DNA from: JAJBWD01 sp041670885
GTDB lineage: Bacteria > Bacillota > Clostridia > Clostridiales > Clostridiaceae
Direction: 5' to 3'
NCBI GenBank assembly: GCA_041670885.1
Contig: JBAXYJ010000066.1
Coordinates: 1 to 12,540 of the forward strand
Length of the DNA stretch: 12,540 nt
A program made the translations under genes and the position numbers. How positions within the stretch are numbered: the stretch's first letter is position 1; every line of letters starts with the position of its first letter. Under the pieces are notes generated by a model, which saw only the letters and a program-made list of their open reading frames with translations, was not told the origin of the DNA and made no database searches. Positions 7,760 through 12,540 of the stretch are shown here, piece after piece.

Positions 7760-7768
7760 ATTATATCA
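7760..7768 (-). promoter_or_regulatory. Extended -10 promoter for the helicase operon
   Basis: Minus-strand TGATATAAT (7768-7760) gives a perfect TATAAT with the TG-n extension, about 40 bases before the helicase start. No good -35 is found at 16-18 bases upstream, where the terminator stem-loop of the GntR/RCK_C gene lies, which is consistent with an extended -10 promoter. Confidence 0.5.
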
Positions 7769-7777
7769 TAAATAGTA

Positions 7778-7811
7778 ATACAGCATGCCATCTATAGATG
7801 ACATGCTGTAT
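7778..7811 (-). terminator. Long stem-loop after the GntR/RCK_C gene
   Basis: A 34-base inverted repeat: arms ATACAGCATG and CATGCTGTAT enclose a smaller palindrome CATCTATAGATG. It starts 10 bases after the regulator's stop codon. The only imperfection (7788/7801) is C-A in a plus-strand RNA but a G-U wobble in the minus-strand RNA, so the structure is fully paired only in the direction of the regulator transcript. The following U-tract is weak (TATTACTATTTAT), so termination may be inefficient and some transcripts may read into the helicase operon. Confidence 0.6.
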
Positions 7812-7821
7812 ATAACCTGAT

Positions 7822-8445
7822 TTACCCATATAAAAAGCTAATTATTCTATCGTAACTGTTTTCATCACCAATAACTATGATAACATCATCTGGCGAAAAT
7901 ATAGCATAAGGTCCTGGAGACAGGATTATTTTATTTGTTCTTCTTATTCCTATAAGTGTAGCTCCGGTTTCTTGCCAGAACTTAGTTTCTGATATAGTTT
8001 TACCAATAAGGTGTGCTTCACTGGTAATTTTAATTTCCAGAGGAGCAAAGGGATTTGTGTTTTTAAATCTTTCACTGTAATTAATTAGCTTGTCTATGCT
8101 TTCATTTAATTCCTTATCCATTTCTTTTCTTCTATTTAACATAGATAAAATATCACTTTTTATTGAACTAATAGAATCTATGACTTTGAATTTTTCAATA
8201 AATTGAAAAACTCTGTTTTTAGATTTAACTGTTATGCCGCTTCCCTGACTAACATCAACGATGTCCATATCCCGAAGCAGTATCATTGAACGCCTAATAG
8301 TTTCAGGTGATACATTATATTCACTGGCAAGGGTAGATCTTCCATGAATTCTATCCCCTGGTGAAAATTCATCATTAGCTATTCTATTAGCAATATCTAT
8401 GGCTATTTTTTGGTATATTGGCTTAATAATTGATTCATCAGGCAT
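7822..8445 (-). CDS. GntR winged-helix/RCK_C regulator, BusR-like (c-di-AMP type)
   Basis: A 207-residue cytoplasmic DNA-binding regulator. Residues about 8-75 are a GntR-type winged helix (YQKIAIDIANRIANDEFSPGD, then LASEYNVSPETIRRSMILL and the wing IVDVSQGSGITV). A charged helical linker (about 80-130) looks like a coiled coil, and residues about 137-206 are an RCK_C (TrkA C-terminal) domain with GKTISETKFWQETGATLIGI and FSPDDVIIVIGD. This order and length match BusR of lactic acid bacteria and streptococci, a repressor of glycine betaine uptake whose RCK_C domain binds c-di-AMP. Ligand binding here is inferred from that similarity. ATG 8445 is chosen because GGAGG (8457-8453) lies 7 bases upstream; an ATG at 8469 would bury that site inside the gene. 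It has a strong promoter at 8470-8498 and lies next to a broken glycine betaine transporter gene, its expected target. Its present target cannot be read from the window. Confidence 0.88.
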   Translation of the reverse strand: MPDESIIKPIYQKIAIDIANRIANDEFSPGDRIHGRSTLASEYNVSPETIRRSMILLRDMDIVDVSQGSGITVKSKNRVFQFIEKFKVIDSISSIKSDILSMLNRRKEMDKELNESIDKLINYSERFKNTNPFAPLEIKITSEAHLIGKTISETKFWQETGATLIGIRRTNKIILSPGPYAIFSPDDVIIVIGDENSYDRIISFLYG

Positions 8446-8469
8446 GTTAATACCTCCTCTACTAAGCAT

Positions 8470-8498
8470 ATAATATACATTTATACTGACTTTGTAAA
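8470..8498 (-). promoter_or_regulatory. Sigma-A promoter of the BusR-like gene
   Basis: Minus-strand TTTACA (8498-8493) and TATTAT (8475-8470), each 5 of 6 matches to consensus, are separated by exactly 17 bases and lie just upstream of the strong GGAGG site. Transcription would begin only a few bases before that site, giving a short leader. Confidence 0.65.
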
Positions 8499-8500
8499 TG
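8478..8500. repeat. Inverted repeat over the BusR-like promoter, possible operator
   Basis: Arms CATTTA (8478-8483) and TAAATG (8495-8500) are separated by 11 bases and cover the spacer and -35 of the promoter. A second small one, ATCAG/CTGAT (8506-8510 and 8517-8521), lies just upstream of the -35. Either could be an autoregulatory operator, but short AT-rich arms also arise by chance. Confidence 0.25.
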
Positions 8501-8551
8501 GTTTTATCAGATTTGCCTGATTCAAATTTTTAGATATTTAATTAAACCTTT

Positions 8552-8760
8552 TTATTTTAAAAATTCATCAGCTACCTGAGCCGGTCAGCATTTTGTTTGT
8601 CAACCTTATAGTTCATTTCTCTCATTTTCTCGTCGCTTATCTGTCTTCCAAGTTTATTTAATATATCTTCTATTTCAGGATGATCTTTTAGAGTTTCATT
8701 ACTTACAATTGGAGCAGTATAGTGTGGAGGGGAAAATTTATACTTTTTAGCATTATAAAT
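8552..8760 (-). pseudogene. Decayed C-terminal end of a glycine betaine ABC-transporter binding protein (OpuAC/BusAB type)
   Basis: Translating the minus strand from 8754 gives a run of about 58 residues starting NAKKYKFSPPHYTAPIVSNE and continuing through LKDHPEIEDILNKLG and ISDEKMREMNYKVDKQNADR. This fits the last segment of OpuAC-type substrate-binding domains: the P-x-Y-x-APVV stretch, the PE-(I/L)-x-x-(V/L)-LNKL helix and the ISD-x-x-M-x-x-(L/M)NY-x-VD helix. At 8580-8579 the frame breaks: the original frame hits TAG at 8574-8572, while shifting by one base restores the expected ending QVADEFLK and a stop at 8554-8552. Nothing upstream of about 8760 resembles the rest of a 300-residue binding protein or a permease, and the LysM gene starts 60 bases beyond. 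No start codon or ribosome binding site serves it. It is therefore a 3' remnant. Its place immediately upstream of, and on the same strand as, the BusR-like gene supports the identification. Confidence 0.78.
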
Positions 8761-8819
8761 TAATTTTTTATTAAATAATTTATGAATTCCAGGGGAATTA
8801 TATATTTGAGGTGATTTTT

Positions 8820-9437
8820 ATGAATAAAAGAAAGAGTATTTTATTTACAATTCTATTATTAGTAAGTATATCTACAGAAGTTTTCGCACAGCCTGTAACC
8901 TACACCGTTCAAAAGGGAGACAGCTTATGGAAAATTGCAGTTAAGTATCAGATAGGAATCAGCGAAATAATTGCCGCCAATCCCCAGATAAAAAATACCT
9001 CTTTGATTTATCCCGGTCAAAAGATAACAGTTCCTACTATAAACGACATCAAAGCCCAGGAAAATGAAGTAATAAGACTTGTAAATGTTGAAAGAACTAA
9101 AAGAGGCTTGAGCCCTCTGAAGGCTAATTGGCAGGTTTCCAGAATTGCCAGATATAAATCCAAGGATATGGCAGATCTTAACTATTTCTCACATTATTCC
9201 AAAACCTATGGCTCACCCTTTGATATGCTGGAAGCTTTTGGAGTAAGATTTTCAGCTGCAGGAGAAAACATAGCCTCAGGTCAGACTACTCCTGCTCAGG
9301 TTGTAACAGCCTGGATGAATTCACCGGGACATAGAAGCAACATACTAAGCCCATCTTATACAGAAATAGGAGTAGGTTTAGCGAAAAACAGATCAGGAAA
9401 GTGCTACTGGACTCAAATGTTCATTAAACCTTACTAA
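8820..9437 (+). CDS. Secreted LysM-CAP domain protein (YkwD/SafA-like)
   Basis: A 205-residue exported protein. Residues 1-23 form a signal peptide (KRK charge, hydrophobic ILFTILLLVSIS, cleavage expected after VFA). A LysM module (about 27-72; YTVQKGDSLWKIA to YPGQKITVP) would bind peptidoglycan or related glycans. A CAP/SCP domain (about 83-202) shows NVERTKRGL, the conserved FSHYS (His125), GENIAS (Glu149), a second His171 in PGHRSNIL, and the closing WTQMFIKP. The biochemical role of bacterial CAP domains is unsettled; relatives in sporeformers include the coat protein region of SafA (LysM) and YkwD (CAP). The start is ATG 8820, with GAGGTGAT (8808-8815) 4 bases before it; a GTG at 8811 lies inside that site and is rejected. 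It reads away from the transporter remnant and ends at a shared stem-loop. I see no convincing sigma-A promoter, so control by an alternative sigma factor is possible. Confidence 0.93.
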   Translation: MNKRKSILFTILLLVSISTEVFAQPVTYTVQKGDSLWKIAVKYQIGISEIIAANPQIKNTSLIYPGQKITVPTINDIKAQENEVIRLVNVERTKRGLSPLKANWQVSRIARYKSKDMADLNYFSHYSKTYGSPFDMLEAFGVRFSAAGENIASGQTTPAQVVTAWMNSPGHRSNILSPSYTEIGVGLAKNRSGKCYWTQMFIKPY

Positions 9438-9443
9438 AAAACA

Positions 9444-9481
9444 AACAGGTTTAGGTCTGATTATTCAAACTTAAACCTGTT
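9444..9481. terminator. Bidirectional stem-loop terminator between convergent genes
   Basis: Arms AACAGGTTTA and TAAACCTGTT form a perfect 10-bp stem that continues into an inner imperfect stem GTCTGA/TCAAAC around a TTAT loop. On the minus strand it is followed by TTGTTTTTT, a good U-tract for the DUF4097 gene; on the plus strand by TCCTTTTATC, a weaker one for the LysM-CAP gene. It lies 6 bases after one stop codon and 4 after the other. Confidence 0.85.
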
Positions 9482-9485
9482 CCTT

Positions 9486-10397
9486 TTATCTTATAGATAT
9501 ACCACCGGTGGTAACATCTAAATCAACGCTGTTATTACCGCTTCCAACCTGTCCTTCAAGTTTTGATTTACTGCTTTCACTAATATTAATAGGAAAGTCG
9601 CAGGAGATCTTTCCTGTAGTTGCATGTGCATTAAGCTTAAATTCACTTTTCTCAGGAAGCCTTATAGTTATGCTGCCTGTAGTAACTTTTGCATTTATAT
9701 CATTATTAAATTCTTTATAGCCTATATCAAAGCTGCCTGTAGTTCCTTTTACATCTAAATCTCCTGTAAAATCATTGAATTTACCTGAACCTGTAGTAAG
9801 CTTTACTTTTGTTTCAGAAGTTTTAACGCTGCTTACTTCCAAGCTTCCTGTGGTGCAGGATACATCCAGTTTATTTATGAATAAATTTTCTAATATAATT
9901 TTGCCGGTAGTAGTATCAATATCCAGGTCATCAAGTGTTATATCTCCAATATTTACTGAGCCTGTTATATTTTTTACTTTTATATCTTTATTGTAATTTT
10001 TAGGTATATAAACATCCAGTTTTATATTATTAGTACCTGTAAATATCTTAAAATTATCCTTAAGTGTTATATTTATTTTATTTCCGCTGCTTTCAAGATT
10101 CAGCTCCGGCTCTGTTATTGGAAGAAATGAAGTTATGCTGCCGCTTAAACTTACTCTTATGTCCTGTCTGTCCTCTGGAATTAATGTAATCTTGGATGTT
10201 TTTGAATCAATATATATTTCTTCAGCACTCCCCAATTGGATACTCTTTTCTTTATTTATATCCTGATGATAATCACCTTTTTCTGTCCAGAAATTCCATC
10301 CATCCCAGTGGTTTTTAATTAAAGTACCTCCCACTCCAATAGATACAACAACTACGCAGAGCAAAATTATTAAAAAATCTCTTAATCCTTTATTCAT
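9486..10397 (-). CDS. Membrane-anchored DUF4097-family beta-repeat protein
   Basis: A 303-residue protein with one N-terminal hydrophobic segment (about 7-27, FLIILLCVVVVSIGVGGTLI) after positive residues, so the bulk lies outside the cell. From about residue 60 it is beta-strand rich, and from 144 to the end it carries a regular repeat with a (T/I)TG turn: glycines at 146, 165, 184, 203, 221, 241, 262 and 298, spaced about 19 residues, with a degenerate unit near 285. This is the DUF4097/DUF4098 putative adhesin-like fold, expected to be a beta-solenoid. Function is unknown; such proteins often sit in envelope-stress operons, but no sensor or PspC-like partner is visible here. ATG 10397 follows GGGGGAG (10409-10403); an ATG at 10418 would place that site inside the gene. 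It has a good promoter (10426-10454) and is alone in its transcript. Confidence 0.88.
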   Translation of the reverse strand: MNKGLRDFLIILLCVVVVSIGVGGTLIKNHWDGWNFWTEKGDYHQDINKEKSIQLGSAEEIYIDSKTSKITLIPEDRQDIRVSLSGSITSFLPITEPELNLESSGNKINITLKDNFKIFTGTNNIKLDVYIPKNYNKDIKVKNITGSVNIGDITLDDLDIDTTTGKIILENLFINKLDVSCTTGSLEVSSVKTSETKVKLTTGSGKFNDFTGDLDVKGTTGSFDIGYKEFNNDINAKVTTGSITIRLPEKSEFKLNAHATTGKISCDFPINISESSKSKLEGQVGSGNNSVDLDVTTGGISIR

Positions 10398-10425
10398 TCT
10401 CTCTCCCCCTATAAACATTAATTAG

Positions 10426-10454
10426 ATTATAATCCTAAATTTATTAAGCTTCAA
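10426..10454 (-). promoter_or_regulatory. Sigma-A promoter of the DUF4097 gene
   Basis: Minus-strand TTGAAG (10454-10449, 4 of 6) and a perfect TATAAT (10431-10426) are separated by exactly 17 bases and lie about 28 bases before the start codon. Confidence 0.65.
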
Positions 10455-10494
10455 CGAAAACAAACAATATGTATAAAATTTTGTATATCTGTTA

Positions 10495-10613
10495 TGTTAA
10501 GTATGTTAAATATTTTTAACATTAAGTTAATATTGCGCTCATTAATTAACATTATGTTATTATATCCTTAACAATATAGTGTTAATATTAACAATGTATG
10601 AATTAGTTTAACA
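10495..10613 (+). promoter_or_regulatory. Array of TTAACA/TGTTAA hexamers upstream of the phosphate transporter (candidate PhoP boxes)
   Basis: Five perfect TTAACA hexamers start at 10516, 10546, 10568, 10588 and 10608, and three perfect TGTTAA at 10495, 10504 and 10580, all within 119 bases. Near matches include TTAATA at 10527 and 10582 and TGTTAT at 10555. Some form inverted repeats: TGTTAATATTAACA (10580-10593), TAACATTATGTTA (10547-10559), and TGTTAA with TTAACA across 6 bases (10504-10521). TTAACA is the B. subtilis PhoP-box consensus, where direct repeats recur about every 11 bases; the pair 10516/10527 has that spacing, while the other TTAACA sites recur every 20-22 or 30. The gene downstream is a Na+/phosphate transporter. 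I could not place the promoter with confidence; the last box ends 3 bases before the ribosome binding site. Confidence 0.6.
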
Positions 10614-10626
10614 CTAGGAGGATAAA

Positions 10627-12234
10627 ATGAACTATATTATGGTATTTCAGCTCCTTGGGGGATTAGGGCTTTTCGTTTATGGAATGAAATTAATGGGAGA
10701 TGGACTTGAAAAAGCAGCCGGTGATAAATTAAAAAGAATCCTTGAAGTATTAACTACCAACCGTTTTATGGGAGTATTAGTTGGTACCGGTGTTACTTCA
10801 ATAATTCAAAGTTCAAGTGCTACCACTGTTATGGTAATTGGCTTTGTAAATGCAGGCCTTTTGTCATTAAGTCAGGCAGCCGGCGTTATCATGGGTGCAA
10901 ACATAGGAACCACAATGACAGCTCAGCTTATCGCCTTCAAATTAGATGATATTGCTCCTCTTATTCTCGCTATTGGTGCTGTAATGTATATGTTCAGCAG
11001 TAAAAAGAAGGTAAAAGACCTTGGCGGAATTGTACTGGGGTTTGGTATTTTATTTGTAGGAATGCATACAATGAGTACAGCTATGAAGCCTCTCAGCAGC
11101 ATGCCTGAGTTTCAAAATTTAATTTTGACTATTGGTAATCATCCAATGATGGGTGTTCTTATTGGCCTTGCCATGACAGCCACTGTTCAAAGCTCCAGTG
11201 CTACAATTGGAATACTGATGGCATTAGCTGCCAGTAATACCATAACTTTAGGCGTTGCTTTTCCTATTTTATTTGGTGATAACATAGGAACCTGTGCAAC
11301 AGCTCTTCTTGCAAGTATCGGAACTAATAAAAATGCTAAAAGGGCCGCTCTTATTCATTTAACTTTTAATGTAATAGGAACTATAATATTTATGTCAATA
11401 CTTCCTCTTGTCCTAAAGATAGTTCCCAAGCTGGGCGGAGATATTCAAAGACAGATAGCAAATGCGCATACTCTGTTTAACGTTACTAATGTAATTATCC
11501 AAATTTGGTTTATAAAATATCTGGTAGCCTTTGCTAATAAACTGATCCCAGGTCAAGAAGAAGAGGGAGAAAAACTTCAGCTTTTATATCTGGACAAAAG
11601 ACTGCTTGAAACGCCGTCCATTGCAGTAGGTCAGGTAGTTAAGGAAGTTGTCAGGATGGCAAACCTGGCATTTAAAAATCTAAATTATTCTATAGATTCT
11701 TTTACTAAAGGCGATGAAAAGTTAATCAAAAAGGTAACTGAAGGAGAAGAAGTTATAAACTATTTAGAAAGAGAGATAACAAGATACTTAGTAGCTCTTT
11801 CAAATTTATCTCTTTCAGAGCATCAGTCTGAAATAATCGGTTCCCTGTATCACACGGTAAATGATATTGAAAGAATAGGAGACCATGCTGAAAATATGGC
11901 TGAACTTACAGATTATAAACTCTCCAATAGTTTAAAATTCAGTGGTAAGGCCATTGATGAAATTAAGGAAATGGCAGATTTAACTAAGTATTCTGTACAG
12001 CAGTCTATTAAAGCATTGGAGTTAAATTCTGAGGAGGCTGCCAATGATGTAATAGTAAATGAGCAAAAGATAGATGATATGGAAAAGTCTCTGAGAGCAG
12101 ATCATATAGAAAGATTAAATAAATACATATGCGATCCTGCATCAGGTGCAATATTCCTTGACGCTCTTGTAAACCTAGAGAGAATAGGAGACCATGCTAC
12201 CAATATTGCAGAAGCGGTTTTAAATGCAAAGTAA
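10627..12234 (+). CDS. Na+/phosphate cotransporter family protein with C-terminal PhoU domain (NptA/YjbB type)
   Basis: Integral membrane protein of 535 residues. The N-terminal 305 residues hold two inverted Na_Pi_cotrans repeats, each with the hallmark QSSSAT (61-66 and 188-193) followed by a GANIGTT (90-96) or GDNIGTC (217-223) motif. The soluble C-terminal part (about 335-535) is PhoU-like, with two copies of the metal-contact motif ERIGDHA (415-421 and 518-524). This combination is common in bacteria. Related proteins range from Na+-driven phosphate importers (NptA) to YjbB, reported to export phosphate in E. coli, so direction cannot be settled from sequence; the PhoU tail suggests regulation by phosphate state. 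AGGAGG (10616-10621) sits 5 bases before ATG 10627. The upstream TTAACA array suggests phosphate-starvation control, which would favour uptake. It is monocistronic and ends at convergent terminators. Confidence 0.95.
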   Translation: MNYIMVFQLLGGLGLFVYGMKLMGDGLEKAAGDKLKRILEVLTTNRFMGVLVGTGVTSIIQSSSATTVMVIGFVNAGLLSLSQAAGVIMGANIGTTMTAQLIAFKLDDIAPLILAIGAVMYMFSSKKKVKDLGGIVLGFGILFVGMHTMSTAMKPLSSMPEFQNLILTIGNHPMMGVLIGLAMTATVQSSSATIGILMALAASNTITLGVAFPILFGDNIGTCATALLASIGTNKNAKRAALIHLTFNVIGTIIFMSILPLVLKIVPKLGGDIQRQIANAHTLFNVTNVIIQIWFIKYLVAFANKLIPGQEEEGEKLQLLYLDKRLLETPSIAVGQVVKEVVRMANLAFKNLNYSIDSFTKGDEKLIKKVTEGEEVINYLEREITRYLVALSNLSLSEHQSEIIGSLYHTVNDIERIGDHAENMAELTDYKLSNSLKFSGKAIDEIKEMADLTKYSVQQSIKALELNSEEAANDVIVNEQKIDDMEKSLRADHIERLNKYICDPASGAIFLDALVNLERIGDHATNIAEAVLNAK

Positions 12235-12246
12235 AATTTTAAGACG

Positions 12247-12264
12247 GCAGACCATTTGATCTGC
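12247..12264 (+). terminator. Weak stem-loop after the phosphate transporter gene
   Basis: GCAGA (12247-12251) pairs with TCTGC (12260-12264) across 8 bases, followed by TTTTAATTT. The stem is short and would be a minor or supplementary terminator in front of the stronger one at 12282-12307. Confidence 0.35.
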
Positions 12265-12281
12265 TTTTAATTTAAACATTT

Positions 12282-12307
12282 AAAACCTCAGCTTATGCTG
12301 AGGTTTT
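12282..12307. terminator. Bidirectional intrinsic terminator
   Basis: An 11-bp perfect stem AAAACCTCAGC / GCTGAGGTTTT with a TTAT loop. The plus-strand read continues into TGTTTT and the minus-strand read ends TTTTAAATGTTT, so it can stop both the phosphate transporter and the convergent hydrogenase transcript, whose stop codon is 5 bases away. Confidence 0.9.
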
Positions 12308-12311
12308 TGTT

Positions 12312-12540
12312 TTAGAATTTATTTCTCCAGGTATATGTGGTATGAAGTATCTGATGAGCCTTTTCACTATTTGGCTCTCCAAAGTACTCTGCATATATTT
12401 TTTTGATTTGTGGATTCTCATGAGACTTTCGAAGTGTCTTATTTTGATCTTCACCATAAAGCACATCCATACGCTTTTTAAGTATACCTGCGTCTCCATG
12501 GATGTATGGCTGTCCGCCGCCGCCTATACAGCCTCCCGGG
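12312..12540 (-). CDS. hydA: [FeFe] hydrogenase, C-terminal end (gene continues beyond the window)
   Basis: The minus strand from the window edge to a TAA at 12314-12312 encodes 75 full codons beginning PGGCIGGGGQP, the end of the H-cluster motif (x-x-C-x-x-G-C-x-x-GGGQP) that supplies the last two cysteine ligands; the first of these would be completed by the split codon at 12540. It is followed by the small-subunit-like tail: a KKRMDVLYGEDQN helix, the hallmark RKSHENP, IKKIYAEYFGEP and HQILHTTY. About 75 residues after the first of those cysteines matches the C-terminal length of clostridial hydrogenases. The enzyme makes or consumes H2 with ferredoxin or, in complexes, NAD(P)H. The tail resembles both monomeric and HydA/HndD-type catalytic subunits, so I cannot tell whether it belongs to an electron-bifurcating complex. 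A reading frame at 12293-12499 on the same strand is a shadow of this gene. Confidence 0.93.
   Translation of the reverse strand, partial: PGGCIGGGGQPYIHGDAGILKKRMDVLYGEDQNKTLRKSHENPQIKKIYAEYFGEPNSEKAHQILHTTYTWRNKF

Noticed and set aside
8785..8799. AATTCC-AGG-GGAATT inverted repeat just upstream of the LysM-CAP gene as a sigma-H promoter or operator
   Set aside because: The AGGGGAATT resembles a sigma-H -35, but it lies only about 20 bases before the start codon with no -10 in between. As an operator it is a single short palindrome without support.
8440..8820. A small complete gene in the 370-base space between the regulator and the LysM-CAP gene
   Set aside because: The only protein-like signal is the betaine-binding remnant, which has no start codon, no ribosome binding site and a frameshift. 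The rest is promoter DNA and AT-rich sequence.
10495..10613. The repeated TTAACA/TGTTAA hexamers as a CRISPR array or as TnrA/GlnR boxes
   Set aside because: Units are only 6 bases with irregular spacing and no unique spacers, so not CRISPR. The inverted pairs span 18 or 14 bases, not the 17-base TGTNA-N7-TNACA pattern of TnrA/GlnR.
12293..12499. A 68-residue open frame on the minus strand
   Set aside because: It runs in a different frame inside the hydrogenase tail and ends within the terminator. The frame encoding GGCIGGGGQP and RKSHENP is clearly the real one.

Overview
The window looks like a piece of chromosome from a low-GC, strictly anaerobic Firmicute, most likely a Clostridium-type organism. 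The DNA is AT-rich with purine-rich codons (AGA, ATA, GGA), genes have strong AGGAGG-type ribosome binding sites, intergenic spaces are short and terminators are simple stem-loops. The C-terminal end of an [FeFe] hydrogenase at the right edge supports a fermentative anaerobe. I see no insertion sequence, tRNA, rRNA, CRISPR array or phage gene.

Left part (1-5396): the start codon of a leftward gene lies at the very edge, followed by a small CoA-binding-fold protein (104-493, leftward) divergent from an HI0933/BaiN-type flavoprotein (595-1815). That gene converges on, and overlaps by 8 bases, an acyl-ACP thioesterase (1808-2551). Next comes purA (2628-3914) with its own terminator, sigma-A promoter and a convincing pair of inverted PurBoxes. 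The thioesterase promoter is embedded in the purA terminator. A COG2509-type FAD dehydrogenase (4020-5396) follows.

Middle (5399-8552): a 773-residue protein joins a PD-(D/E)XK (RecB/Cas4-like) nuclease domain to an XPD/DinG-type iron-sulfur helicase; the FAD dehydrogenase starts 2 bases after it and its ribosome binding site lies inside the helicase gene. Upstream is a GntR winged-helix/RCK_C regulator of the BusR type, a class known to respond to c-di-AMP. Directly beside it I find a decayed, frameshifted tail of a glycine betaine ABC-transporter binding protein (about 8552-8760). Because BusR proteins are known to repress glycine betaine transporters, this looks like a regulator left behind after its target operon was lost.

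Right part (8820-12540): a secreted LysM-CAP protein converges with a membrane-anchored DUF4097 repeat protein across a shared stem-loop. A Na+/phosphate cotransporter with a PhoU tail follows, preceded by a striking array of TTAACA/TGTTAA hexamers that resembles PhoP boxes. It converges on the [FeFe] hydrogenase gene across a bidirectional terminator.

The genes are mostly housekeeping and do not form one pathway. The points most worth a second look are the orphan BusR-like gene with its transporter remnant, the TTAACA array, the PurR operator and the nuclease-helicase/FAD dehydrogenase pair. I do not see a clear new multi-gene defence or mobile system.
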